A stretch of DNA of 64,000 nt. Origin: Tunicatimonas pelagia. GTDB lineage: Bacteria; Bacteroidota; Bacteroidia; Cytophagales; Cyclobacteriaceae. The first letter of the stretch is position 1. Each line of letters begins with the position of its first letter. Positions 1-7,180 of this stretch are shown here, one piece after another. The translations under genes and the position numbers were made by a program. A model generated the notes under the pieces. That model searched no databases, was not told where the DNA came from, and was given only the letters and a program-made list of their open reading frames with translations. The stretch spans positions 2,666,001 through 2,730,000 of the forward strand of contig NZ_CP120683.1 in NCBI RefSeq assembly GCF_030506325.1, written 5' to 3'.

Positions 1-374
1 AAGCTAACGTATCCCGCCAGTTTATTCCCGTAGCAGTTTTGCAGTAAACCCGCCATTCCCTGAAAGCCCTTCTCTTTCACCTTTTTTCGCAAATGATACC
101 CAAACCAGAGAATCAGGAAAATCATACCACCGTCAGAAACGGCCAGGAATATCCAGGCACCAATACCATTATTTCGGAAAAAGTCAGGCATCCCGAGAAT
201 GGTGAAGGTACTGAAGAGGGTAGCGGCAAAGGTGAGAAAGCCGAGAATAACGCCAATGTTGGAACCCGCCATCAGATAGTCTTCGGCTGACTTGTTACTT
301 CGAAAAGAACGGGTTGCCACATACGCCAGCATCCCTAAATAAATAGAGCCAATGATAAAAATCCAGGTTGTCAT
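1..374 (-). CDS. Sodium:solute symporter, N-terminal part (cut by window edge)
   Basis: This is the first ~124 residues of a multi-pass inner-membrane transporter; the rest lies left of the window. Translation from the ATG at 374 begins MTTWIFIIGSIYLGMLAYVA, followed by a short basic loop and the GSNIGVILGFLTFAATLFS segment, which resembles the start of SSS-family Na+/solute symporters (helices 1-3). It lies 13 nt downstream of the DUF3311 gene on the same strand, and a DUF3311 subunit next to an SSS permease is a common two-gene arrangement. The substrate cannot be inferred. An open reading frame on the opposite strand (93-290) is a shadow of this gene. Confidence 0.82.
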   Translation of the reverse strand, partial: MTTWIFIIGSIYLGMLAYVATRSFRSNKSAEDYLMAGSNIGVILGFLTFAATLFSTFTILGMPDFFRNNGIGAWIFLAVSDGGMIFLILWFGYHLRKKVKEKGFQGMAGLLQNCYGNKLAGYVS

Positions 375-387
375 AGTAGTAGTTAGC

Positions 388-618
388 TTAGTCGGCGTCC
401 TTGTCGTTTCTTCCGGGATGCACGCGCGTACCAATGTAAGTGATTATGACGAATAAAACCATAACCAAAAACGAAACCCAAAGCGTGTAGGGAATCCCAA
501 AAAGCATCGGCTCATACACTCCCGCCGGAATTACGAGTGGAGTGAAAGTAATAATTGACAGCAGAACCGCTGCTGCAACACAGAGGTACCAGTAAGTTGT
601 GTTAGGTTTGGATGACAT
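388..618 (-). CDS. DUF3311-type small membrane protein, symporter partner
   Basis: A 76-residue protein with two hydrophobic segments (about residues 10-28 and 42-64) separated by a Pro/Gly-rich turn (IPAGVYEPMLFGIPYT), ending in a short charged tail. Length and layout match DUF3311 proteins, which accompany SSS-family transporters and are presumed accessory subunits. The downstream gene, 13 nt away, starts a sodium:solute symporter, which supports the pairing and suggests cotranscription. The molecular role of DUF3311 is not established. Confidence 0.7.
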   Translation of the reverse strand: MSSKPNTTYWYLCVAAAVLLSIITFTPLVIPAGVYEPMLFGIPYTLWVSFLVMVLFVIITYIGTRVHPGRNDKDAD

Positions 619-626
619 AGATTGTT

Positions 627-747
627 AGTAGTGTTAAGGTGTTTTGGTACTTGGTGTTTTAGTGTTATTGTGCTCAGGTGTTCAGGCCGTCATGGAATGA
701 TGTTCAGGTAATGGTTAGTAGCTAGTTGTACTAAGCACTATAACACT
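627..747. repeat. Intergenic GTGTT-rich palindromic repeat, copy A
   Basis: The gap between lepB and the DUF3311 gene is built from repeats of GTGTT with variations (AGGTGTTTTGG, TGGTGTTTTAG, CAGGTGTTCAG). Positions 661-673 (AGTGTTATTGTGC) pair with 735-747 (GCACTATAACACT) with one mismatch. Related sequences occur near 19.0, 23.9 and 30.2 kb, always at gene ends. The + strand is G/T-rich on the left and A/C-rich on the right, as expected for one large imperfect hairpin. Confidence 0.6.
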
Positions 748-760
748 TCGCACCATAACT

Positions 761-1852
761 CTAAATTAATGTAAACAAGCGCCTCCAGCGAACTCGATTG
801 AAGAAGTCAGCCGTTTTATCGTAAGAAAACCAAACGACTACGGGCTTACCCACAATATGGTCTTCAGGCACGAATCCCCAAAAGCGGGAATCCAATGAAT
901 TGTGCCGATTATCGCCAACCATAAAGTAGTAGCCTTGCTGGAATTCGTATTCTTTATTTTCTTTTCCATCAATGAGCAGCTTTCCATCAACAAGTTCAGC
1001 ATCTACATTTTCGTAGTGGATAATAGCTGGGCCGTACAATGCTAGATTTTCTTCAGTCAACTGAATACGGTCACCCTTTTGGGGTAAATAAATTGAGCCG
1101 TAGTAATCAATAGTCCAATCTTTTTCTTGCCGCTGTGGATGCTGCCCCTGTGGATACAAGCGTTCGCTCATTTCACCGGGCTGATAGATAATTTCTTCTA
1201 CTTTCTGCACAAACGGTAGCTCACTTAACTGCTGGGCGGCATCGGCCTCAGCGTTAATTTGGTAACCGCCTGAGCCAGCATAATACTCGTCAATACCTAA
1301 TCGGCGAAATACGCGCGGATGAATGGTTTGCTTCGCTTGTACCCAGTAGCTGGTTTGTCCGTGTTCAGGCTTCGGCAGAACTTCTTCGTTTACAATAATT
1401 TCTCCGCCTCGGATTTCCAGGTTATCACCGGGTAAGCCCACGCAACGTTTCACGTAGAAGGTTTTCATATCTACCGGGCGATCCCACTCGGGCGGATAAT
1501 GAAAGACTACTTCTTCATTACGCTTTACTTCCCTAAAACCCGGCAAACGATAGTAAGGAAGCTCTATCCAATCTAGATACTCAGGAATTTCTGTTCCCGG
1601 TAAATTTTGGTGCATTAGCGGTATTTGTAGTGGGGTGCGCGGGGTGGTAGCCCCGTAGTGTAGTTTGCTCACAAATAAGTAGTCACCTACCAGTAGCGAA
1701 TTTTCCATTGATGAGGTAGGAATTGCAAACGCTTCCATGAACAAACTACGCAGCAGTGAAGCGGCGATCACGGCAAATACAATAGAATGCAACCACTCTT
1801 TCCAGACAGGTTTAGGATCGGCGGACTTCGGCTTTTTTGAGAACAGTTTCAT
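761..1852 (-). CDS. lepB: Signal peptidase I
   Basis: Membrane-bound serine protease that removes signal peptides from exported proteins. One transmembrane segment lies at about residues 22-40, directly followed by the catalytic box PTSSMENSLLVGD with nucleophile Ser48. The general-base Lys135 is in FYVKRCVGLPGD, and the conserved GDNRHNSLDS box lies at 313-322. At 363 residues it is longer than the E. coli enzyme; a long insertion (about 150-300) separates the Lys box from the GDN box, as is usual in Bacteroidota. The start is 2 nt downstream of the small ORF following the Rpn gene, so these genes are probably cotranscribed. Confidence 0.96.
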   Translation of the reverse strand: MKLFSKKPKSADPKPVWKEWLHSIVFAVIAASLLRSLFMEAFAIPTSSMENSLLVGDYLFVSKLHYGATTPRTPLQIPLMHQNLPGTEIPEYLDWIELPYYRLPGFREVKRNEEVVFHYPPEWDRPVDMKTFYVKRCVGLPGDNLEIRGGEIIVNEEVLPKPEHGQTSYWVQAKQTIHPRVFRRLGIDEYYAGSGGYQINAEADAAQQLSELPFVQKVEEIIYQPGEMSERLYPQGQHPQRQEKDWTIDYYGSIYLPQKGDRIQLTEENLALYGPAIIHYENVDAELVDGKLLIDGKENKEYEFQQGYYFMVGDNRHNSLDSRFWGFVPEDHIVGKPVVVWFSYDKTADFFNRVRWRRLFTLI

Positions 1853-1854
1853 AA

Positions 1855-1983
1855 TTAGTTATCTTTGTTCATATCTTTCTGAATAGATTCAATGGTAGAA
1901 ACCGGCAAGTCAGTCGCTTCGGCTATTTGCTCAGTTGTTAATACCGCTAATTTTAGTAACCGTTGGACGGTTGCTACCTTCAT
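1855..1983 (-). CDS. 42-codon ORF overlapping the Rpn gene by ATGA; matches the missing C-terminal tail of Rpn proteins
   Basis: Too short for standard gene calling. Its ATG (1983-1981) overlaps the Rpn stop TGA (1982-1980) in the -1 frame. The product reads MKVATVQRLLKLAVLTTEQI and continues with an AEATDLPVSTIES segment, ending at TAA 2 nt before lepB. The pattern of a leucine-rich helix followed by TTEQIAEATDLPVSTIE is the helix-turn-helix-like tail that usually ends Rpn/YhgA-like proteins. It is therefore either a translationally coupled separate small protein or the tail cut off by a frameshift. The perfect fit between neighbours (ATGA overlap, 2-nt gap) suggests it is translated. Confidence 0.5.
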   Translation of the reverse strand: MKVATVQRLLKLAVLTTEQIAEATDLPVSTIESIQKDMNKDN

Positions 1984-2777
1984 TTGCCTGTCCCGCTCTC
2001 TAAACTCTCACCATAGACTGCTTCGTAAACGGTATGCGCGATTCGCTTCTGTGACTTTGTTAGTTCCATTTCTTGTTCGTTTATAAGCCTTTTAACGAAT
2101 TCTTGCTCAAATTGGGTTTCTAGAGTTTCTGGTAATGATATTATCAGATGAACAAACCGTAGTAGAGCGACCACTTTAGTTCGGTCGTAATTCTTCTCCC
2201 AAGCTAAAGTTACCAGTTTTCTCTTGAAAGAATAACGTTTCTCAGCATCTTGGTGGGTACGCAGATGATATTTTCCTGCTAACAACGCTAAAGCAAACGG
2301 ATTATCTGAGGCTAATAATTCTTTCTCGTCGAACTGTTGGACAGAAAAAGCATTGAACCGATACGTTACTTCGGTGCCGAATAGCTGATAGCTAAATGTA
2401 TCAGTGATATCCTTACGGTCGTCGGTGTAAATAGCAATGGCGGTAATCTGAGAGCCGTATTTATCGTAGATACGATAAAAGTACGAAAACATGCGCTCTA
2501 CAAAATCTGCCTCAGCGTATGATTGAACTTCAATATGAATCAAAAGCCATTGCTGCGATCCATCTTTTAATATTATTCTAACTAGTTTATCATTAAAGAT
2601 TTTCCCCTTTTTGCGTTTGTCAGCAATCAATTTCTGAAGTTCCTGCTCTAAAAATACTGGTGGCTGACTAAAATCTGCTTCTTGGTAAACATCAGGTAAG
2701 AAGTATTGGACAAAATCTTCAAATAATGTGGTGATTATCTCTTTCCAGTAGCCATCGTAGTCTGGGTCAATTGCCAT
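1980..2777 (-). CDS. Rpn family recombination-promoting nuclease (PD-(D/E)XK)
   Basis: A 265-residue protein of the Rpn/YhgA-like (formerly 'putative transposase') family, DNA endonucleases of the PD-(D/E)XK fold. Visible family marks are the N-terminal DGYWKEIITTLFEDFVQYFLP, the basic ADKRKKGKIFNDKLVRI stretch and the core LLIHIEVQS, where Glu in IEVQ is the likely metal ligand, followed by ERMFSYFYRIYDKYG. The usual C-terminal tail is absent from this frame and is encoded in the overlapping ORF at 1855-1983. The gene begins 3 nt after the SDR gene, so it sits inside an operon with unrelated genes. No terminal inverted repeats indicate a real transposon. Confidence 0.8.
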   Translation of the reverse strand: MAIDPDYDGYWKEIITTLFEDFVQYFLPDVYQEADFSQPPVFLEQELQKLIADKRKKGKIFNDKLVRIILKDGSQQWLLIHIEVQSYAEADFVERMFSYFYRIYDKYGSQITAIAIYTDDRKDITDTFSYQLFGTEVTYRFNAFSVQQFDEKELLASDNPFALALLAGKYHLRTHQDAEKRYSFKRKLVTLAWEKNYDRTKVVALLRFVHLIISLPETLETQFEQEFVKRLINEQEMELTKSQKRIAHTVYEAVYGESLESGTGK

Positions 2778-2780
2778 ACA

Positions 2781-3551
2781 CTACATCCTCGGAATTGTCA
2801 GCCCGCCATCTACCATAATGGTTTGTCCGGTAGAATAAGGGAAATAACCCTGGGCAAGTGCTACAACAGCTTTAGCCACATCCTCGGGATAACCCCAGCG
2901 AGGTTGAACACAGAGACCTTCTTCAATTAACTTGTCGTATTTGCTGGTCACGCCCGAAGTCATATCGGTTTTGGTAACCCCCGGTCGCACATCGTAGACG
3001 GGAATACCGTACTCACCCAAACGGGTAGCAAACAGCAGGGTCATCATACTCATACCTGCCTTAGAAATGCAGTACTCACCCCGGTTCACCGAAGCTACGG
3101 TTGCGGAAATAGATGAAATATTAATGATATAGGCTGAGAAGTTTTCATCAGCCTGCCGCTGTTCAATCATCCAGTTAGCCGCTTGCTGCGTCAGGAAGTA
3201 CGGCCCCTGTAGGTTGGTCTTCATCACGTACTCATAGCTTTCTTCGGAAGCATCCAAAATATCGTTGCGTTCTTTGGGAGCTACTCCGGCGTTATTAACC
3301 AGCACATTCAACCGACCGTAGTGATCTCCAATTTGCTGAAGCATTCGCTGCCGGGATTCTGTATCGGCAATGTTTCCTTGGCAGTAAATAACGTCACCGC
3401 CGTGTTGTTTGAGCTGGTCAAGCACATCGGTTACAGCCTCTTCGGGACGCATTCCGTTGATGGCTACGTCAAAACCTTCTTTGGCCAAAGCTTCAGCAAT
3501 GCCAAACCCGATGCCCCGGCTACCTCCGGTAATAAAAGCTACTTTGTTCAT
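2781..3551 (-). CDS. Short-chain dehydrogenase/reductase (3-ketoacyl-ACP reductase-like)
   Basis: A 256-residue classical SDR with an N-terminal Rossmann fold. The cofactor motif TGGSRGIG is at residues 8-15, NNAG follows at about 86-89, and the catalytic set is Ser in NISSIS with Tyr and Lys in GEYCISKAG. The C-terminus (GQTIMVDGGLTIPRM) is complete. The Arg after TGGS and the FabG-like length suggest an NADP(H)-dependent reductase. The substrate is unknown; these carbonyl/sugar reductases are often named 3-ketoacyl-ACP reductase by similarity only. Neighbours are RidA upstream and the Rpn gene 3 nt downstream. Confidence 0.88.
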   Translation of the reverse strand: MNKVAFITGGSRGIGFGIAEALAKEGFDVAINGMRPEEAVTDVLDQLKQHGGDVIYCQGNIADTESRQRMLQQIGDHYGRLNVLVNNAGVAPKERNDILDASEESYEYVMKTNLQGPYFLTQQAANWMIEQRQADENFSAYIINISSISATVASVNRGEYCISKAGMSMMTLLFATRLGEYGIPVYDVRPGVTKTDMTSGVTSKYDKLIEEGLCVQPRWGYPEDVAKAVVALAQGYFPYSTGQTIMVDGGLTIPRM

Positions 3552-3620
3552 GAAAAATATGAGATATGAAATGTCAAATATGAAAACAATTTAAAATCCT
3601 GACTATCAAGTCACCCTGTT

Positions 3621-4154
3621 CTATTTTACTTCTACCACCATTTCTATCTCTACGGCGATATTACCGGGTAATGAACCCATGCCTACAGCAGCCCGGGCGT
3701 GTTTTCCCGATTCGCCGAATACCTCTACCATAAAATCAGAGAAGCCATTTATCACTTGGGAGTGATCGGTAAAATCGGGAGTACTATTCACCATGCCGTG
3801 TACCTTCACAATGCGGGAAATTTGATCCAAATCACCAATTTCTTCTTTGAGGCTGGAAAGCAACGCGATAGCCGTATAGCGGGCCGCTTCTTTTCCCTCT
3901 TCTACCGATAAATCCTTACCTAGCTTTCCGGTTACATTTTTGCCATCGGGCTTCATGGGGCCGTGCCCTGCCAAGAATATGAGATTCCCGGAGCGTACGG
4001 CTCGCACATAATTGGCCGTAGGAGCAGGCATTTCGTAGAGAGTCACGCCCATTTCTTCCAGCTTCTGTTCAATATCGCCGGGTGGATTGGCAAACGTTAC
4101 GCTGTTTACTAGTATAGCCAATGCTACTGCAAAAAGCATGGTTAAGGTTCTCAT
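3621..4154 (-). CDS. RidA/YjgF/UK114-family protein with signal peptide
   Basis: A 177-residue protein: an N-terminal signal peptide (MRTLTMLFAVALAILVNSVTFA, cleavage near residue 22) then a RidA-like domain. Typical features are GNLIFLAGHGPMKPDGK, a central EEGKEAARYTAIALL helix, and the C-terminal HARAAVGMGSLPGNIAVEIE, whose Arg is at the position that binds the carboxylate of imine substrates in RidA. Most RidA enzymes are cytosolic and ~130 residues, so the export signal and extra length put this in the secreted subgroup whose substrate is unknown. Confidence 0.85.
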   Translation of the reverse strand: MRTLTMLFAVALAILVNSVTFANPPGDIEQKLEEMGVTLYEMPAPTANYVRAVRSGNLIFLAGHGPMKPDGKNVTGKLGKDLSVEEGKEAARYTAIALLSSLKEEIGDLDQISRIVKVHGMVNSTPDFTDHSQVINGFSDFMVEVFGESGKHARAAVGMGSLPGNIAVEIEMVVEVK

Positions 4155-4200
4155 AAAGGAGTAGGTTAGTTATGAATAATGAGTTGTACTTCTGCGAAGA

Positions 4201-4605
4201 TTATGGCTCCATTACTTTTATTTCATCAATGGTTACGAAATCTTTAGTGTTGAATGTAGCAACTTCTACAATATCATTGGCTAGACCAATTGCTACCATC
4301 TCAAGATCGTGGATGCGCTTACCCCGTATTTCGTACTGTTGTAACAACATATTCAACTTCTGATAACTTTGCTGAGAGGGATATATAAGCGTAAAATTTT
4401 GTACAAAGTCCTGAATATCCTGAATTGCATCATCAATCGAGGAGAGTGGCTTATCGCCTCGGGTTACAATTACCAAATATTCAGATATACTTTTGGAGGT
4501 AATAATAAGTTCAGCTTTATGGTTCTCTACAAAATAAGTTGCTTGGCGGTGAAAGTCAGACTCTTCATCTTTAGCGTATACCAACACATTAGTATCAACC
4601 AGTAT
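4201..4605 (-). CDS. PIN-domain toxin (VapC-like), no standard start codon
   Basis: PIN-domain ribonuclease, probable toxin of a type II toxin-antitoxin pair. The frame contains the first catalytic Asp in LVDTNVLVYAKDEES, the central SEY segment with acidic residues, and the C-terminal ATFNTKDFVTI, all typical of PIN domains. The only ATG/GTG/TTG-type start in frame is GTG at 4587, which would remove the LVDT Asp. Upstream, the frame is open to TAA at 4630-4632 with only ATA (4605) or CTG (4602) as possible starts, and I list the frame from ATA. The preceding antitoxin frame runs into this gene, so a small indel at the junction is likely. Probably weakly expressed or inactive. Confidence 0.6.
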   Translation of the reverse strand: MLVDTNVLVYAKDEESDFHRQATYFVENHKAELIITSKSISEYLVIVTRGDKPLSSIDDAIQDIQDFVQNFTLIYPSQQSYQKLNMLLQQYEIRGKRIHDLEMVAIGLANDIVEVATFNTKDFVTIDEIKVMEP

Positions 4606-4802
4606 CCGATCAACGCTATATCCCGAAGATTAACTCCGTCTAATTTTCCGCCAAACCGCCGCGGTTTCAGTAATCTTTTTTTAGACGACGGGGCTTCTGC
4701 TGAGGTAGATGATTTCAGCTGATGAATCATCTGACTTACTACTTGCAACTCTTCATCTGTAAGCCGATCAAGCTGCTTCCTTACCTTTTCTCTAATGTTC
4801 AT
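4527..4802 (-). CDS. Antitoxin-like protein of the PIN pair, C-terminus probably frameshifted
   Basis: Starts at ATG 4802 (MNIREKVRKQLDRLTDEELQ); an upstream in-frame ATG at 4847 is less likely. Residues 1-55 are an amphipathic helical region with basic SKKRLLKPRR, and the segment RRFGGKLDGVNLRDIA is the toxin-binding tail found in many short Bacteroidota antitoxins paired with PIN toxins. Normally a stop follows within a few codons. Here the frame continues for about 25 more residues (LIGYWLILMCWYTL...) that are an out-of-frame reading of the toxin. This indicates a frameshift near 4605-4620. Confidence 0.55.
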   Translation of the reverse strand: MNIREKVRKQLDRLTDEELQVVSQMIHQLKSSTSAEAPSSKKRLLKPRRFGGKLDGVNLRDIALIGYWLILMCWYTLKMKSLTFTAKQLIL

Positions 4803-4886
4803 ATCTATTACACGCAATCCGTGAAACAAGTGTTGAAATCCGAGCAATCAGAACCATATCAGTCTAGAAATATCAGACCTCCCATT

Positions 4887-6050
4887 CTATTCTTCCAAAT
4901 CAGGAATATCGACCCAGCAGCGTTTTTCCCAACTTTCCAAGCCTTTTTCGGCTAGTTGCACTCCTTTGGCTCCTTCCAGCAGTGTGTAAGGGAATGGCTC
5001 GTCTTTTACTACATGGCGCAAGAACATTTCCCATTGTACTTTAAAGGCATTGTCGTGCAGTTCTTGCTCAGGTATCTTCGACCAGCCGTTATAAAAATCA
5101 ATGGGTTGCACGATATCCGGGTTCCAAACCGGTTTGGGAGTATTACCGTAGTGCTGAATCCAGCATTCGCGTAGTCCCGCTACGGCCGAGCCTTTGGTAC
5201 CATCAATTTGCAAGGTCAGTAAATCATCCCGGCGAACGCGTACCGTCCAGGATGAGTTGAAATGAGCGATGATTCCGCCTTCCAGTTCAAAGGTAGCGTA
5301 AGCGGCATCGTCGGCAGTGGCTTTGTACGTATTTCCTTGCTCGTCTACCCGCTTAGGGATATGAGTAGCACCCAAGCAAGAAACTGCTTTTACCTTTCCG
5401 AATATTTGATCTAAGACATAGCGCCAGTGGCAGAGCATATCAACAATAATTCCGCCGTCTTCTTCTTTCTTGTAGTTCCAGGAAGGACGCTGGGCCGGAA
5501 TAGTATCACCTTCAAATACCCAGTAACCAAACTCACCCCGTACTGACAAAATATCGCCAAAAAAGCCATTTTCAATCAGCCGCTTTACTTTTACCATGCC
5601 GGGCAGCCAAAGTTTGTCTTGCACTACTCCGTTCTTCACTCCGTGTTTTTGACACACTTTGTAAATATCTAGGGCCGTTTCAGTGTCAGTAGCCGTAGGT
5701 TTTTCGCAATAAACGTGCTTTCCGGCAGCAGCAGCTTTATGAACAGCTTCGGCTCGTCGTCCGGTGGTTTGGGCATCAAAATAAATTGAGTACTGATCGT
5801 CTTGTAGTACCTCGTCCACGTTAGTCGTATACTTCTCAATCCCTGATCGTTCGCAGAGGTTTTGCAGCTTTACGGCATTCCGCCCTACCAAAATAGGATC
5901 GGGCATAATAACTTCGGTGGGGCTAATTTTCACCCCGCCCTGTTTGATTATCTCTACAATGGAGCGCATCAGGTGTTGGTTGGTTCCCATCCGGCCGGTT
6001 ACTCCATTCATGATGATGCCTACGCGATGGGTGGTTAGTTCAGTGCTCAT
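4887..6050 (-). CDS. Gfo/Idh/MocA family NAD(P)-dependent oxidoreductase
   Basis: A 387-residue oxidoreductase, likely acting on a sugar or cyclitol. The N-terminal nucleotide-binding region begins VGIIMNGVTGRMGTNQHLMR, a divergent GxxGxxG motif. EKPTATDTETALDIY is the family's EKP motif, whose Lys is catalytic. The C-terminal domain contains ADDAAYATFELEGGIIAHFN and an DMLCHWRYVLDQIFG helix with the His expected in the active site. It stands alone, with the toxin-antitoxin relics downstream. The substrate cannot be told from sequence. Confidence 0.87.
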   Translation of the reverse strand: MSTELTTHRVGIIMNGVTGRMGTNQHLMRSIVEIIKQGGVKISPTEVIMPDPILVGRNAVKLQNLCERSGIEKYTTNVDEVLQDDQYSIYFDAQTTGRRAEAVHKAAAAGKHVYCEKPTATDTETALDIYKVCQKHGVKNGVVQDKLWLPGMVKVKRLIENGFFGDILSVRGEFGYWVFEGDTIPAQRPSWNYKKEEDGGIIVDMLCHWRYVLDQIFGKVKAVSCLGATHIPKRVDEQGNTYKATADDAAYATFELEGGIIAHFNSSWTVRVRRDDLLTLQIDGTKGSAVAGLRECWIQHYGNTPKPVWNPDIVQPIDFYNGWSKIPEQELHDNAFKVQWEMFLRHVVKDEPFPYTLLEGAKGVQLAEKGLESWEKRCWVDIPDLEE

Positions 6051-6201
6051 AGCTCGTTTTCTACTGGTTTTTAGAATAAAAATGATTGTGAGCGTTCAAG
6101 TTAATGCTCTCAACCTTCTCTGCCAAAAAATTAAATGCAACCGATAACAAAAATTTGACAAGCAATGAAAACAGAGGGTTCAGGGATATGAGGCAATTTA
6201 C

Positions 6202-6294
6202 TTACGCGTTCACAACCGGCTCGGCATAGCGTTGAATCTGTAACTGTTGTTGAAAGGCATGAATAGTATCTTTAATGGCCACAGTAACATTCGC
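6202..6294 (-). pseudogene. Possible N-terminal fragment of a tyrosine recombinase
   Basis: A short reverse-strand frame without ATG reads VAIKDTIHAFQQQLQIQRYA then EPVVNA and stop at 6202-6204. The pattern 'I-x-x-F-x-x-x-L-x-x-x-R-Y-(A/S)' followed by a small polar stretch resembles the SAM-like N-terminal domain of phage-type integrases (XerC-like). The rest of the gene is absent. It may be a relic of the element that brought in the nearby AT-rich toxin-antitoxin pair. The match is short and could be chance. Confidence 0.22.
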
Positions 6295-6390
6295 TTTATT
6301 GTTTCTCTAATAAGCTTTAAAATTATGTTTTCACTGCTTCTGAGTCAAATAATGCGTTATTTTAACTGTAATTAAGCCAATAGTTTTTTG

Positions 6391-6415
6391 TGGATATACG
6401 TATGTCGTATATCCA
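6391..6415. promoter_or_regulatory. Perfect 10-bp inverted repeat upstream of toxin-antitoxin genes
   Basis: Arms TGGATATACG (6391-6400) and CGTATATCCA (6406-6415) are perfectly complementary around a 5-nt spacer. It lies about 75 nt upstream of the start codon of the DUF6364 antitoxin gene and within an otherwise non-coding AT-rich stretch, so a repressor-binding site is the simplest interpretation. It is inferred from symmetry only. Confidence 0.45.
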
Positions 6416-6434
6416 GATGTTAACCATGAGCAAA

Positions 6435-6468
6435 ATACACGTGTATCAGAAAACTTTTTTTAACTTTG
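6435..6468 (+). promoter_or_regulatory. Palindrome plus Bacteroidota -7 element of the DUF6364/PIN operon
   Basis: ATACACGTGTAT (6435-6446) is a perfect 12-bp palindrome. TAACTTTG (6461-6468) matches the TAnnTTTG element of the primary Bacteroidota sigma factor, 28 nt before the antitoxin ATG. The palindrome covers the region where the -33 element should be, so a bound repressor would block polymerase. That is the expected arrangement for autoregulation of a toxin-antitoxin operon. Confidence 0.5.
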
Positions 6469-6496
6469 TAAAAGTGAACCTACAATTATTGAAACG

Positions 6497-6748
6497 ATGA
6501 ATACAAAATTGACTTTAACGATAGAAAAAGAAATTATAGAGCGAGCAAAAAACTACGCAAAAGATAAAAATCGTAGTTTGTCAGATATCGTCGAGAACTA
6601 TCTCAAAGTCCTTACAGAAAAAGAAAAAAATGATAAAAACCAAAAACTTAATCCAATTGTAGAGTCACTAAAAGGTTCTTTTAAAATGCCTAAAAATATG
6701 GATTACAAAAAGGAACTTAAAAATCGTCTAGAAGAAAAATACTTATAA
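6497..6748 (+). CDS. DUF6364-family antitoxin
   Basis: An 83-residue Lys/Glu-rich protein. The N-terminus KLTLTIEKEIIERAKNYAKD then NRSLSDIVENYLK is a ribbon-helix-helix pattern (beta strand, two helices) as in DUF6364 antitoxins; such proteins bind DNA as dimers and neutralise a PIN toxin with the C-terminal tail. Its stop codon (6746-6748) directly abuts the toxin ATG. The gene and its partner are clearly richer in A+T than the neighbouring genes, suggesting recent horizontal gain. Probably autoregulated through the palindromes upstream. Confidence 0.8.
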   Translation: MNTKLTLTIEKEIIERAKNYAKDKNRSLSDIVENYLKVLTEKEKNDKNQKLNPIVESLKGSFKMPKNMDYKKELKNRLEEKYL

Positions 6749-7180
6749 ATGGACAAAGTTCTAGTCGACACAGACGTGTTAATGGATTTCTTTTTTGACA
6801 GAAAGCCTTTTGCTAAATATTCTACAGAATTGATAAATCTATGTGCGGAAAAACAAGTGCAAGGATTTACAACACCTGTAATAATCTCGAACGTTTATTA
6901 CCTGCTTCGAAAAACTGCGAAACATAATATCATTGTAGAGAAAATAAAACAACTTTTAACTATTATTGAAATTATAAATTTAGACAAAAGTGCTGTTATC
7001 AACGCGCTAAATTCAGACTTTAAAGACTTCGAAGATGCTTTACAAAACTTTTCTGCAGTTGAGAACGGTGAGATAAAAATTATATTGACCCGAAATTTAA
7101 AAGATTTTAAAAAAAGCGAACTAGCAATATTAACACCTGAGACATATCTAAAAGGAAAAGCCAGTGGCTACAATGTATAA
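6749..7180 (+). CDS. PIN-domain toxin (VapC-like) paired with DUF6364
   Basis: A 143-residue PIN-domain ribonuclease. The N-terminal LVDTDVLMDFFFDRKPF holds the first catalytic Asp, DFEDALQNFSAVEN contains the second acidic set, and ILTRNLKDFKKSELAILTPE has the C-terminal RN-x-KDF segment typical of the family. It begins immediately after the antitoxin stop, so translation is coupled. Unlike the PIN gene at 4201-4605, this one has an ATG and all acidic residues in frame, so it appears intact. The likely target is tRNA or other RNA, by family knowledge only. Confidence 0.85.
   Translation: MDKVLVDTDVLMDFFFDRKPFAKYSTELINLCAEKQVQGFTTPVIISNVYYLLRKTAKHNIIVEKIKQLLTIIEIINLDKSAVINALNSDFKDFEDALQNFSAVENGEIKIILTRNLKDFKKSELAILTPETYLKGKASGYNV

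Noticed and set aside
93-290. Forward ORF at the left edge
   Set aside because: It is the antisense shadow of the sodium:solute symporter gene, whose reverse-strand translation shows clear membrane helices.
1980-2777. Functional transposon, as the 'putative transposase' name of Rpn proteins suggests
   Set aside because: No terminal inverted repeats or target duplications are visible; the gene sits edge to edge inside an operon.
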